Assembly (NCBI GenBank): GCA_947447815.1 | Contig: CANFLJ010000052.1 | Location: 1 to 9,011, forward strand | Reading direction: 5' to 3' | Source of the DNA: Chitinophagaceae bacterium | GTDB taxonomy: Bacteria > Bacteroidota > Bacteroidia > Chitinophagales > Chitinophagaceae | Length of the DNA: 9,011 nucleotides | Shown here: one piece after another, positions 1 through 5,505 of the stretch | Layout of the letters: every line of letters begins with the position of its first letter | Position numbering within the stretch: the first letter of the stretch is position 1 | Translations under genes and position numbers: made by a program | Notes under the pieces: model-generated | What the model saw: the letters and a program-made list of their open reading frames with translations, nothing else | The model's database searches: none | What the model was told of the DNA's origin: nothing

Positions 1-618
1 AAACCTGTAATTGTAGCTACCCAGATGATGGAGAGTATGATAGACAGAGTAAAACCTAACCGTAGCGAAATTACTGACGTTGCTAATGCTGTATTGGAAG
101 GAGCAGATGCGGTAATGCTAAGTGGCGAAACTGCTGCAGGAAATCATCCTGCATTGGTGGTGCAAACCATGTGTAAAATAATTGAACAAGTAGAAAATAC
201 TGAATACCGTTACAACAGAGAAGAAGACTTGAAACCACAAACGCACTCACCTTCATTCCTGAGTGATGCAGTATGTTATAATGCCTGTAAGATGGCACAG
301 GATACCGTTGCTAATGCATTGGTTGGAACTACACAAAGTGGTTACACTGCGTTTATTTTAAGTAGTTATCGTCCTAAGTCTCCATTGTTTATTTTTACTA
401 AAGAAAAACAACTTGTTACACAATTGAGTTTAAGCTGGGGTGTAAAAGCCTTTTACTTTAATGACGAGAGCAGTCTGGATGATATTATTGCATCTCAGAT
501 CAGCTTCTTAAAAGACAAAGGATATATAGAAACTGGTGATGTAGTGGTTAGTACAGGAAGTACGCCTGTACATTTACATTTACCAACCAACGTATTGAAA
601 GTAACAAAGGCTGAATAA
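1..618 (+). CDS. pyk: Pyruvate kinase, C-terminal part (5' end outside window)
   Basis: The reading frame is open from base 1 and ends at TAA 616-618, giving the last 205 residues of a pyruvate kinase, the glycolytic enzyme that converts phosphoenolpyruvate and ADP to pyruvate and ATP in the cytoplasm. The family signatures are clear: KPVIVATQMMESMI at the very start, then PNRSEITDVANAVLEG, then DAVMLSGETAAG, all from the end of the catalytic TIM barrel. After about residue 80 the frame enters the C-terminal regulatory domain (SDAVCYNACKMAQD, then TTQSGYTAFILSSYRP, and a closing VVVSTGSTPV segment). By family length roughly the first 270 residues lie upstream of the window. The first in-frame ATG at 25 is internal to the conserved ATQMMESM motif and is not the start. 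A hairpin terminator follows directly. Identification is firm; which allosteric effector it uses cannot be read here. Confidence 0.97.
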   Translation, partial: KPVIVATQMMESMIDRVKPNRSEITDVANAVLEGADAVMLSGETAAGNHPALVVQTMCKIIEQVENTEYRYNREEDLKPQTHSPSFLSDAVCYNACKMAQDTVANALVGTTQSGYTAFILSSYRPKSPLFIFTKEKQLVTQLSLSWGVKAFYFNDESSLDDIIASQISFLKDKGYIETGDVVVSTGSTPVHLHLPTNVLKVTKAE

Positions 619-645
619 GAAATTATAAGGAATAAAAATAGTCTT

Positions 646-680
646 AAAAGGGTTACTGATTTATTTCGGTAACCTTTTTT
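646..680 (+). terminator. Rho-independent terminator of pyk
   Basis: GGTTAC (651-656) pairs with GTAACC (669-674). The stem extends outward through a G-T pair and an A-run facing the T-run 675-680, and can extend inward by a few weaker pairs. Six consecutive T residues follow the stem. It lies 28 bases after the pyk stop, separating pyk from the next gene. Confidence 0.85.
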
Positions 681-723
681 AATGTAGGTCTTGTATATCT
701 TGTAACTTCACACAAATAATCAG

Positions 724-1104
724 ATGAAACATTTACAGGAAGCACATCGGTATCTGAAAAATGCCAAGGAAATATTAAGAGAAAAGGCACATAAAGAAGA
801 TGGGTTTTATCAGGATGAAAAGTATGTAAAAATGGCTGGCAATACTGCGTACTCTGGATTATTAATGGCTTTAGATGGCTTATTTGGAGTAAAGAAAAAA
901 GGTAGGAAAAGTGTAGAGTGGTATAAAGAAGAACTTTCTAAAATGGATAAAAAAATATTAACCCGTTTTAATATCGCCTATGAAGCACTTCATCTTGTAA
1001 TGGGATACGATGGCAGTCCAAGCGAAGTATTTGCTAATGAAGGATTGATGCAGGCGGAGAAAATAATTCAATGGGTAGAAGCCAAACAAGAAATATTTGA
1101 ATAA
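724..1104 (+). CDS. Small helical protein, DUF5618-like
   Basis: A 126-residue cytoplasmic protein with no signal peptide or membrane segment. It appears almost entirely alpha-helical and is rich in Lys and Glu. The start HLQEAHRYLKNAKEIL and the segment NTAYSGLLMALDGLFG look like the first helices of a four-helix bundle of the HEPN general type. From memory it resembles the DUF5618 family, small proteins found in Bacteroidota without an assigned function. The catalytic R-x4-6-H motif of RNase-type HEPN toxins is not present; the nearest pattern is Arg and His eight residues apart around RFNIAYEALH, so an RNase role is not supported. There is no partner gene: it is flanked on both sides by hairpin terminators and is probably expressed alone. 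The ATG at 724 is preceded by AT-rich sequence, as usual in the phylum. The gene call is strong, the family name moderate, and the function unknown. Confidence 0.85.
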   Translation: MKHLQEAHRYLKNAKEILREKAHKEDGFYQDEKYVKMAGNTAYSGLLMALDGLFGVKKKGRKSVEWYKEELSKMDKKILTRFNIAYEALHLVMGYDGSPSEVFANEGLMQAEKIIQWVEAKQEIFE

Positions 1105-1130
1105 TAAGAGATAACTTTTTCTATAATTGA

Positions 1131-1173
1131 TAAATCCGAATAAGTTTAAAAGCTTGTTCGGATTTATTGTTTT
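1131..1173 (+). terminator. Strong hairpin terminator after the DUF5618-like gene
   Basis: A 14-bp stem, with one T-G pair, is formed by 1131-1144 and 1153-1166 (core AAATCCGAA with TTCGGATTT). It has a short A/T-rich loop and is followed by a T-rich stretch ATTGTTTT. It sits about 26 bases after the stop codon and nothing else explains it. It is nearly symmetrical, but only the + strand gene ends here. Confidence 0.85.
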
Positions 1174-1262
1174 AAAAGATAAGTTAACCTTAACTACTCT
1201 CTTCCTATTTTAACAATGTGAAATCAGCTGCATTGCCTATTTTCATTTTCTAAATTAAAACT

Positions 1263-2822
1263 ATGTCGGCAGCTAAAATTCTTTGGGTAGATGATGAGAT
1301 AGAAAGTCTGCATTCCTTACAGATTTTTTTGAAACAAAAGGGATATGATCTTACTACTTTTACAAATGGGTATGATGCAGTAGAATACGTAAAAGACAAT
1401 ATAGTAGATATCGTATTGCTGGATGAATCGATGCCTGGTTTGTCGGGACTGGAAACGCTGGAAAAGATAAAGAATATCAACCGCTCCTTGCCGGTAGTAT
1501 TAATTACCAAGAATGAAACAGAAACCCTGATGGATGAAGCAATAGGGAGTCAGATAAGTGATTATTTATTGAAGCCCGTAAATCCGAATCAGGTGCTATT
1601 AAGCATCAAGAAAATACTGGATAATAAAAGACTTGTTGCCGAAAAAACAACTACTTCTTACCAGCAGCAATTTAGCCAGTTGTTTATGGCATTGAATAAT
1701 AATCCAACCCATAGTGAGTGGATGGATATTTATAAGAAACTGATATACTGGGAGCTGGAAATGGAGAAAAGTAATAGCCCTGAAATGCAGGAAATTCTCT
1801 CTTCCCAGAAGAGTGAAGCCAACTCTGAGTTTTTTAAATTCGTTAGTAAGAATTATACTAAATGGGTGAACCCAAAATCTACCGATGCTCCTATTATGAG
1901 TCATAATCTGATGCAGCTTAAAGTATTGCCACATATAGAAAAAGGAGTGTCTACTTTCTTTATACTGATAGACAATCTTAGGTATGATCAGTGGAAAGCA
2001 ATAGAACCTATTTTCAGTGAACTCTTCAGGGTTACAGAAGAGGAAACATTTTATTCTATTCTGCCTACGGCCACACAGTATGCCCGTAATGCCATTTTTG
2101 CTGGAATGTTACCATTAGAAATAGAAAAGAAATTTCCGGGAAAATGGAAGAATGATGAGGAGGAGGGCGGTAAAAATTTATATGAAGAAGACTTTCTTCG
2201 TGATCAGGTAAAAAGACTTAGAAGAGAGGATACCAAAGTAAGCTACCATAAAATTGTGAACTATAATGATGGTCAGCATCTGGTGAATAATATTCATAAC
2301 TTATTGCAGAATGATTTGAATGTGATAGTGTACAATTTTGTAGATATGCTTAGTCATGCCAGAACGGAAATGGAAGTATTAAAAGAACTTGCAAATGATG
2401 AAGCAAGTTACAGAAGTGTTACCAGAAGCTGGTTTGAACATAGTGCACTGAATCAGGCACTGAAAAAGATTGCTGATAAGAAAATCAGAATTGTATTGGC
2501 CACAGATCATGGTACCATGAGGGTGAAAACAGCTTGTAAGGTAGTTGGGGATAGACAAACCACCAGTAACCTTCGCTATAAACATGGTCGAAATCTTGAT
2601 TACGACAATAGGGACGTACTAGCATTTAAAGATCCAAAAGAAGCAGGACTTCCTTCGCCTGCGCTAAATTCATCTTTCATATTTGCCAAAGAGGATAGAT
2701 TTCTTTGTTATCCAAATAACTATAATCACTTTGTAAATTATTACAAGAATACTTTTCAGCATGGCGGTATCAGTATGGAGGAAGTAATAGTGCCAGTGAT
2801 AAAAATGGAGCCGAGAAATTAG
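1263..2822 (+). CDS. porX: PorX: response regulator with PglZ-type phosphatase/phosphodiesterase domain
   Basis: A 519-residue two-domain protein. Residues 1-120 are a CheY-like receiver with acidic pocket D10/D11, phospho-acceptor D54 (VLLDESMPG), T82 and K104 (LLKPVN). A helical linker (about 125-215) leads to a PglZ/alkaline-phosphatase-superfamily domain. There the expected metal and nucleophile positions are visible: D237 (ILIDNLRYD), T271 (PTATQYARN), D361 and H365 (NFVDMLSH), D415 and H416 (ATDHG), and H500 (FQHGG). This architecture is that of PorX, the regulator of the type IX secretion system first described in Porphyromonas gingivalis, where it pairs with the histidine kinase PorY and the PglZ domain acts as a zinc-dependent phosphodiesterase. 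No DNA-binding domain is present. No T9SS structural genes, porY or sigP are in the window, so it stands alone here. Start ATG 1263 places the receiver exactly at the N-terminus. No clear promoter was found upstream. Confidence 0.93.
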   Translation: MSAAKILWVDDEIESLHSLQIFLKQKGYDLTTFTNGYDAVEYVKDNIVDIVLLDESMPGLSGLETLEKIKNINRSLPVVLITKNETETLMDEAIGSQISDYLLKPVNPNQVLLSIKKILDNKRLVAEKTTTSYQQQFSQLFMALNNNPTHSEWMDIYKKLIYWELEMEKSNSPEMQEILSSQKSEANSEFFKFVSKNYTKWVNPKSTDAPIMSHNLMQLKVLPHIEKGVSTFFILIDNLRYDQWKAIEPIFSELFRVTEEETFYSILPTATQYARNAIFAGMLPLEIEKKFPGKWKNDEEEGGKNLYEEDFLRDQVKRLRREDTKVSYHKIVNYNDGQHLVNNIHNLLQNDLNVIVYNFVDMLSHARTEMEVLKELANDEASYRSVTRSWFEHSALNQALKKIADKKIRIVLATDHGTMRVKTACKVVGDRQTTSNLRYKHGRNLDYDNRDVLAFKDPKEAGLPSPALNSSFIFAKEDRFLCYPNNYNHFVNYYKNTFQHGGISMEEVIVPVIKMEPRN

Positions 2823-2836
2823 TAATAATACATAAG

Positions 2837-2888
2837 TTGCTGGTTTCAAGTTACTAATATCCAGTAACCAGCAACCTGTAACCAGTTT
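2837..2888. repeat. Intergenic cluster of 7-bp units in two orientations, forming an inverted repeat
   Basis: Four consecutive heptamers read CCAGTAA (2861-2867), CCAGCAA (2868-2874), CCTGTAA (2875-2881) and CCAGTTT (2882-2888). On the left side of a TAT spacer (2858-2860) lie TTGCTGG (2837-2843), TTTCAAG (2844-2850) and TTACTAA (2851-2857), which are exact or degenerate reverse complements of the same unit. As a result GTTGCTGGTT (2836-2845) pairs perfectly with AACCAGCAAC (2866-2875), and GTTACT (2850-2855) can instead pair with AGTAAC (2863-2868). The element lies 14 bases behind porX. No T-run follows, so it is not a standard terminator, though it may protect or end the porX transcript. 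Confidence 0.7.
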
Positions 2889-2925
2889 GTGGATAATGAG
2901 TATATTTTAAAACACGGGGTTTTAA

Positions 2926-2933
2926 TACCTTTG
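2926..2933 (+). promoter_or_regulatory. Bacteroidota -7 promoter element for the 93-aa gene
   Basis: TACCTTTG matches the Bacteroidota sigma-A -7 consensus TAnnTTTG at every defined base. It lies 23 bases before ATG 2957. No convincing TTG-type -33 box is found at the usual 17-23 base spacing, so the site may be weak or depend on an activator. It would drive the three-gene run from 2957 to 4966. Confidence 0.5.
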
Positions 2934-2956
2934 AGTTGTTTTTTACACAGTGCATT

Positions 2957-3238
2957 ATGAAAATTAATCAGACTTCATTAAAAAAGTTAGAAGATATATT
3001 GGGTCAGGCAAACTATGTAGTTCGCTACGAAAGAGGAACCTTTCAGAGCGGATGGTGTTTGCTGGAAGAAAAGAGAGTAGTAGTACTGAATAAATTTATT
3101 CAACTGGAAGGCAGAATAAATACACTGATGGAAATTATTCCTCAACTGGAAATAAACTACGACTTGCTGACCCACGAAAGTCAGAAGTTGTATGATGAAG
3201 TAATCAACGAAAACAATAAATCAATCCTGACTAAATAG
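2957..3238 (+). CDS. Uncharacterised conserved-looking 93-aa protein
   Basis: A small soluble protein without signal peptide or transmembrane segment. It begins with a Lys/Leu-rich helix (residues 4-16, SLKKLEDILG). A strand-rich centre follows, with VVRYERGTFQSGWCLLEE and the run KRVVVLNKF, and it ends in helices with regular leucine/isoleucine spacing (GRINTLMEIIPQLEI). The central Gly, Cys and hydrophobic strands look like a compact alpha/beta fold. I do not recognise a named family, although the general pattern feels familiar from Bacteroidota hypothetical proteins. I chose ATG 2957 over an in-frame TTG at 2936, because the TTG lies only three bases after a -7 promoter element and would hardly be transcribed. 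Its stop is 11 bases before the TTG start of the metallohydrolase, so the two are almost certainly co-transcribed. Function unknown. Confidence 0.8.
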   Translation: MKINQTSLKKLEDILGQANYVVRYERGTFQSGWCLLEEKRVVVLNKFIQLEGRINTLMEIIPQLEINYDLLTHESQKLYDEVINENNKSILTK

Positions 3239-3249
3239 CCTTTATTATT

Positions 3250-4026
3250 TTGAACAATTCTACAGTAAAAATTACTTTTCTAGGCACAGGCACCAGTAGT
3301 GGTGTACCTATGATAGGCTGTAATTGTGCTGTTTGTACTTCTGCCGATGTAAAAGATAATCGTTTAAGAAGTAGTATACTGGTTAACACACCCGATTTTA
3401 CATTTGTAATTGATAGTGGTCCCGACTTCAGGTATCAGATGCTAAGAACCAAGACCAACACTTTGAATGCTATTTTATTTACCCATCCGCATAAAGATCA
3501 TATAGCCGGACTTGATGATATAAGAGCGTACAATTATCTGATGAAGATGCCTATGAATGTCTATGCAAATGCTATGACTAATGAGGCTTTGAAGAAAGAT
3601 TTTTATTATGCCTTTGCGGAACATAAATATCCTGGAGTGCCCGACATCATTCTGAATACAATTGATGAAACTCCTTTTACAATAGGCAATATACACATTC
3701 AACCAATATTAGTTTGGCATCATAAAATGCCGGTGTATGGATACCGTTTCAACGACTTTACTTATATCACGGATGCCAACAGAATAGATGATGATCAAAA
3801 AGAAAAAATAAAGGGATCGAAGGTATTGGTATTAAATGCACTGAGAAGAGAAAAACACATTTCTCATTTTACCTTATCCGAAGCAATAGCACTGGCAGAA
3901 GAGTTGGAAATTCCGGAGGTTTACTTTACGCATATCAGTCATCAGCTGGGTATACACGAAGAAGTAGAGGCGGAACTACCTGCTCATATCCATCTTGCTT
4001 ACGATGGTTTGGTAATTAATATATAG
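3250..4026 (+). CDS. PhnP-like metallo-beta-lactamase-fold hydrolase (TTG start)
   Basis: A 258-residue cytoplasmic hydrolase of the metallo-beta-lactamase fold. The N-terminus has the strand KITFLGTGTSSGVP followed by GCNCAVC (C24, C26, C29), the structural zinc cysteines typical of PhnP-type enzymes. The metal-binding motif is HPHKDH (H79, H81, D83, H84). Further ligand-type positions are D55 in IDSGPDFR, H157/H158 before MPVYGYRF, D175 in YITDAN and H228/H231 in THISHQLG. PhnP itself opens cyclic phosphoribosyl phosphodiesters in phosphonate degradation, but no phosphonate gene is present here, so the substrate is open; another cyclic phosphodiester or a lipoate/octanoate-ester-type role is possible. 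An in-frame stop at 3232-3234 and the absence of any ATG or GTG before residue 21 leave TTG 3250 as the only standard start. It is 11 bases behind the 93-aa gene and 43 bases ahead of the HhH gene. Confidence 0.88.
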   Translation: MNNSTVKITFLGTGTSSGVPMIGCNCAVCTSADVKDNRLRSSILVNTPDFTFVIDSGPDFRYQMLRTKTNTLNAILFTHPHKDHIAGLDDIRAYNYLMKMPMNVYANAMTNEALKKDFYYAFAEHKYPGVPDIILNTIDETPFTIGNIHIQPILVWHHKMPVYGYRFNDFTYITDANRIDDDQKEKIKGSKVLVLNALRREKHISHFTLSEAIALAEELEIPEVYFTHISHQLGIHEEVEAELPAHIHLAYDGLVINI

Positions 4027-4069
4027 ACTACGGATTAATAGGGCTACATTACCGACATATCCTGTTGGT

Positions 4070-4966
4070 ATGAATCGAAATAATTTATTCAGGCAGTACT
4101 TTAATTTCTCTAAGAATGAGTTCAGAGGAATAGTGGTGATGCTACTATTGATACTGGTGTTATACATAGCACCAAACTTGTATCATAGCAAAGGTGTAGT
4201 TATAAAAAGAGACCCTGCAATAGAACAACAAATAGCGGCATTGTTTGATAATGAAGATTATAATAAAGATAAACTGGAAGAAATTATATCTCCCGACTCC
4301 TTAAAGATGTTTGTGTTTGACCCCAATAAAATAGATTCTATTGGCTGGAAAAAACTAGGGCTTAGCAGCAAGACAACTCATACTATTTTGAACTACCGAA
4401 ACAAAGGAGGCTGGTTTAAAGATACGGGGGATATCAGAAAGATGTGGTCGCTAAAAAAGGCTGATGCCGACAGAATAATTCCCTATATCAGCATTGAAGA
4501 AAGAGAGCACAAAGATTATCCTAAACCAGAATGGCTGAAGAAGAAAGAAGAGATTCCGGCACTTGCATCTATAGACATTAATAAGGCAGAAGCGGAGGAC
4601 ATGCGCAATGTACCTGGGTTGGAGTATCCATTACCTTATAAGATAGTTTATTACAGGGAGAAGCTAGGAGGATTCCTACAAATAGAGCAGGTAAAAGAAA
4701 CAGCTGGAATGAATGACACCATTTATCAGGCTATTAGAAAGTACCTAAAGATTGTGCCTGTTTTGGTTAAGAAGATCAATATCAACACAGCCACTGATGA
4801 CGATTTGTCGCAACATCCTTATATAGTCAGAAATATTGCCAAAGCCATCTTTATATACCGTCAGCAACACGGCAACTATAAACAAGTGGAAGATATAAAG
4901 AAGATTGTTTTTCTGAAAGAAGAAGTATACAAAAAGATTGCACCTTATTTATCTATTACAGACTAA
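4070..4966 (+). CDS. Membrane-anchored triple helix-hairpin-helix (ComEA-like) protein
   Basis: A 298-residue protein. A single hydrophobic segment at about residues 18-37 (IVVMLLLILVLYIAP), preceded by a positively charged N-terminus, suggests an inner-membrane anchor with the rest probably in the periplasm. An acidic linker follows, then three repeats of about 60-70 residues, each with the ComEA-type pattern of D/N-x-N, a small-residue helix, a hairpin, Y-R and G-G/N-[FWY]: residues 81-142 (FDPNKIDSIG through NYRNKGGWF), 166-227 (IDINKAEAED through YYREKLGGF) and 234-296 (ININTATDDD through YRQQHGNY). ComEA proteins bind double-stranded DNA during natural transformation, and proteins with the same repeats are widespread in Bacteroidota. 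DNA binding here is an inference. No competence genes lie nearby; it is the last gene of the run starting at 2957. Confidence 0.87.
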   Translation: MNRNNLFRQYFNFSKNEFRGIVVMLLLILVLYIAPNLYHSKGVVIKRDPAIEQQIAALFDNEDYNKDKLEEIISPDSLKMFVFDPNKIDSIGWKKLGLSSKTTHTILNYRNKGGWFKDTGDIRKMWSLKKADADRIIPYISIEEREHKDYPKPEWLKKKEEIPALASIDINKAEAEDMRNVPGLEYPLPYKIVYYREKLGGFLQIEQVKETAGMNDTIYQAIRKYLKIVPVLVKKININTATDDDLSQHPYIVRNIAKAIFIYRQQHGNYKQVEDIKKIVFLKEEVYKKIAPYLSITD

Positions 4967-4975
4967 ATTAAAAAT

Positions 4976-5010
4976 ACAAAAACTAAATACTAAAATTAGA
5001 AAAACTAAAG
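4976..5010. repeat. A-rich degenerate repeat between convergent genes
   Basis: ACTAAAT (4982-4988) and ACTAAAA (4989-4995) stand in tandem, with a further ACTAAAG at 5004-5010 and the looser TTAGAAA between them. The period is about 7 bases, but the base composition is so skewed that chance is a real alternative. It directly follows the HhH gene stop. Confidence 0.3.
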
Positions 5011-5033
5011 ATTACCAATATAAGCTTGTAATC
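4996..5033 (-). terminator. Possible weak terminator of queD
   Basis: Read on the minus strand, GATTAC (5033-5028) pairs with GTAATC (5015-5010) around a 12-base loop, and is followed by TTTAGTTTTTCT. The stem is only six pairs and begins 50 bases after the queD stop, so the call is tentative. On the plus strand there is no T-run. Confidence 0.35.
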
Positions 5034-5049
5034 AAGGAATATTGTATTT

Positions 5050-5084
5050 CTCCTGACTCCTGAATTCTATCTCCTTTCTCCTTT
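5050..5084. repeat. 7-bp tandem units (CTCCTnn) at the 3' end of queD
   Basis: Heptamers CTCCTGA (5050-5056), CTCCTGA (5057-5063), ATTCTAT (5064-5070), CTCCTTT (5071-5077) and CTCCTTT (5078-5084) follow each other in exact 7-base phase, with a degenerate ATTTTCC after a one-base shift. The cluster overlaps the queD stop codon (5083-5085). On the queD transcript it reads as a purine-rich GGAG array. Confidence 0.6.
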
Positions 5085-5439
5085 ATTTTCCTTCATAAAT
5101 TGCTCCGGAAGTAGGCGTTTCGTTCAGTTGTATTTTGCAAAGCTGTGGTACTTGAGGTTTTATCATATCCCAAAGCCACACAGCCAGTTTTTCGCAGGTA
5201 GGATTCTCCAATCCTGGCACATCGTTTATCAGTTTATGATCAACAATGTCAATAATCGGCTTGATAATCTTCTTCACCACTGCAAAGTCGCTAACCCAAC
5301 CAAGTTGTTCATCCAGGCTATCTTCCAGATACACTGTTAAGTGGTACGTATGACCATGAATGTTCTTGCACTTATGACCTTCTGGTACATTAGGCAGAAA
5401 ATGTGCTGAATCGAAAGTAAACTGTTTAAATATTACCAT
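5083..5439 (-). CDS. queD: 6-carboxytetrahydropterin synthase (QueD family)
   Basis: A 118-residue enzyme of the PTPS/QueD family, cytoplasmic, which converts dihydroneopterin triphosphate to 6-carboxytetrahydropterin in the first dedicated step toward preQ0 and the tRNA base queuosine. The zinc ligands H13 (FDSAHFL), H28 and H30 and the catalytic cysteine C24 are in place; C24-x3-H28-G-H30 is the QueD form of the motif. D67-H68 (IVDHKL), E83 (PTCEKLA) and E107 (LNETPTSG) complete the expected catalytic and pterin-binding set. Length is normal for the family. A eukaryotic-type pyruvoyl-tetrahydropterin synthase is less likely given the motif spacing. No other queuosine genes are in the window, and it has its own promoter just upstream, so it is not tied to the GH31 gene behind it. 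Confidence 0.92.
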   Translation of the reverse strand: MVIFKQFTFDSAHFLPNVPEGHKCKNIHGHTYHLTVYLEDSLDEQLGWVSDFAVVKKIIKPIIDIVDHKLINDVPGLENPTCEKLAVWLWDMIKPQVPQLCKIQLNETPTSGAIYEGK

Positions 5440-5446
5440 GAGGCTG

Positions 5447-5478
5447 CGAAAATAAAGATTGATAGACGGATGGGCAAA
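5447..5478 (-). promoter_or_regulatory. queD promoter, Bacteroidota -33/-7 type
   Basis: On the minus strand TTTG (5478-5475) is followed after 20 bases by TATTTTCG (5454-5447). This fits the Bacteroidota pattern TTTG-N17-23-TAnnTTTG with one mismatch in the -7 box. The ATG at 5439 starts only seven bases past the -7 element, so transcription should begin within a few bases of the start codon, giving an almost leaderless mRNA. It lies in the 66-base gap after the GH31 stop. Confidence 0.6.
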
Positions 5479-5493
5479 TTGTATTTTATCAAT
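5458..5493. repeat. Inverted repeat flanking the queD -33 box
   Basis: ATTGATA (5458-5464) and TATCAAT (5487-5493) are perfect 7-base reverse complements separated by 22 bases. The -33 box TTTG of the queD promoter sits between them. It could be an operator or a weak hairpin after the GH31 gene; with A/T-rich arms it could also be chance. Confidence 0.35.
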
Positions 5494-5505
5494 AGCCTAA
5501 TTATA

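Noticed and set aside
700..710. TATATCTTG before the DUF5618-like gene as a -7 box
   Set aside because: It does not align to TAnnTTTG without a gap or two mismatches, and no -33 box is seen.
1206..1245. Two TATTTT words upstream of porX as promoter
   Set aside because: Both miss the last two consensus bases and have no matching -33 element; such words are common in AT-rich DNA.
2837..2888. CRISPR array
   Set aside because: Units are only 7 bases and contiguous without spacers, and no cas genes are present.
2936..2956. In-frame TTG start giving seven extra residues to the 93-aa protein
   Set aside because: The TTG lies three bases after the -7 element at 2926-2933, where transcription has hardly begun, and an ATG with AT-rich upstream sequence is available at 2957.
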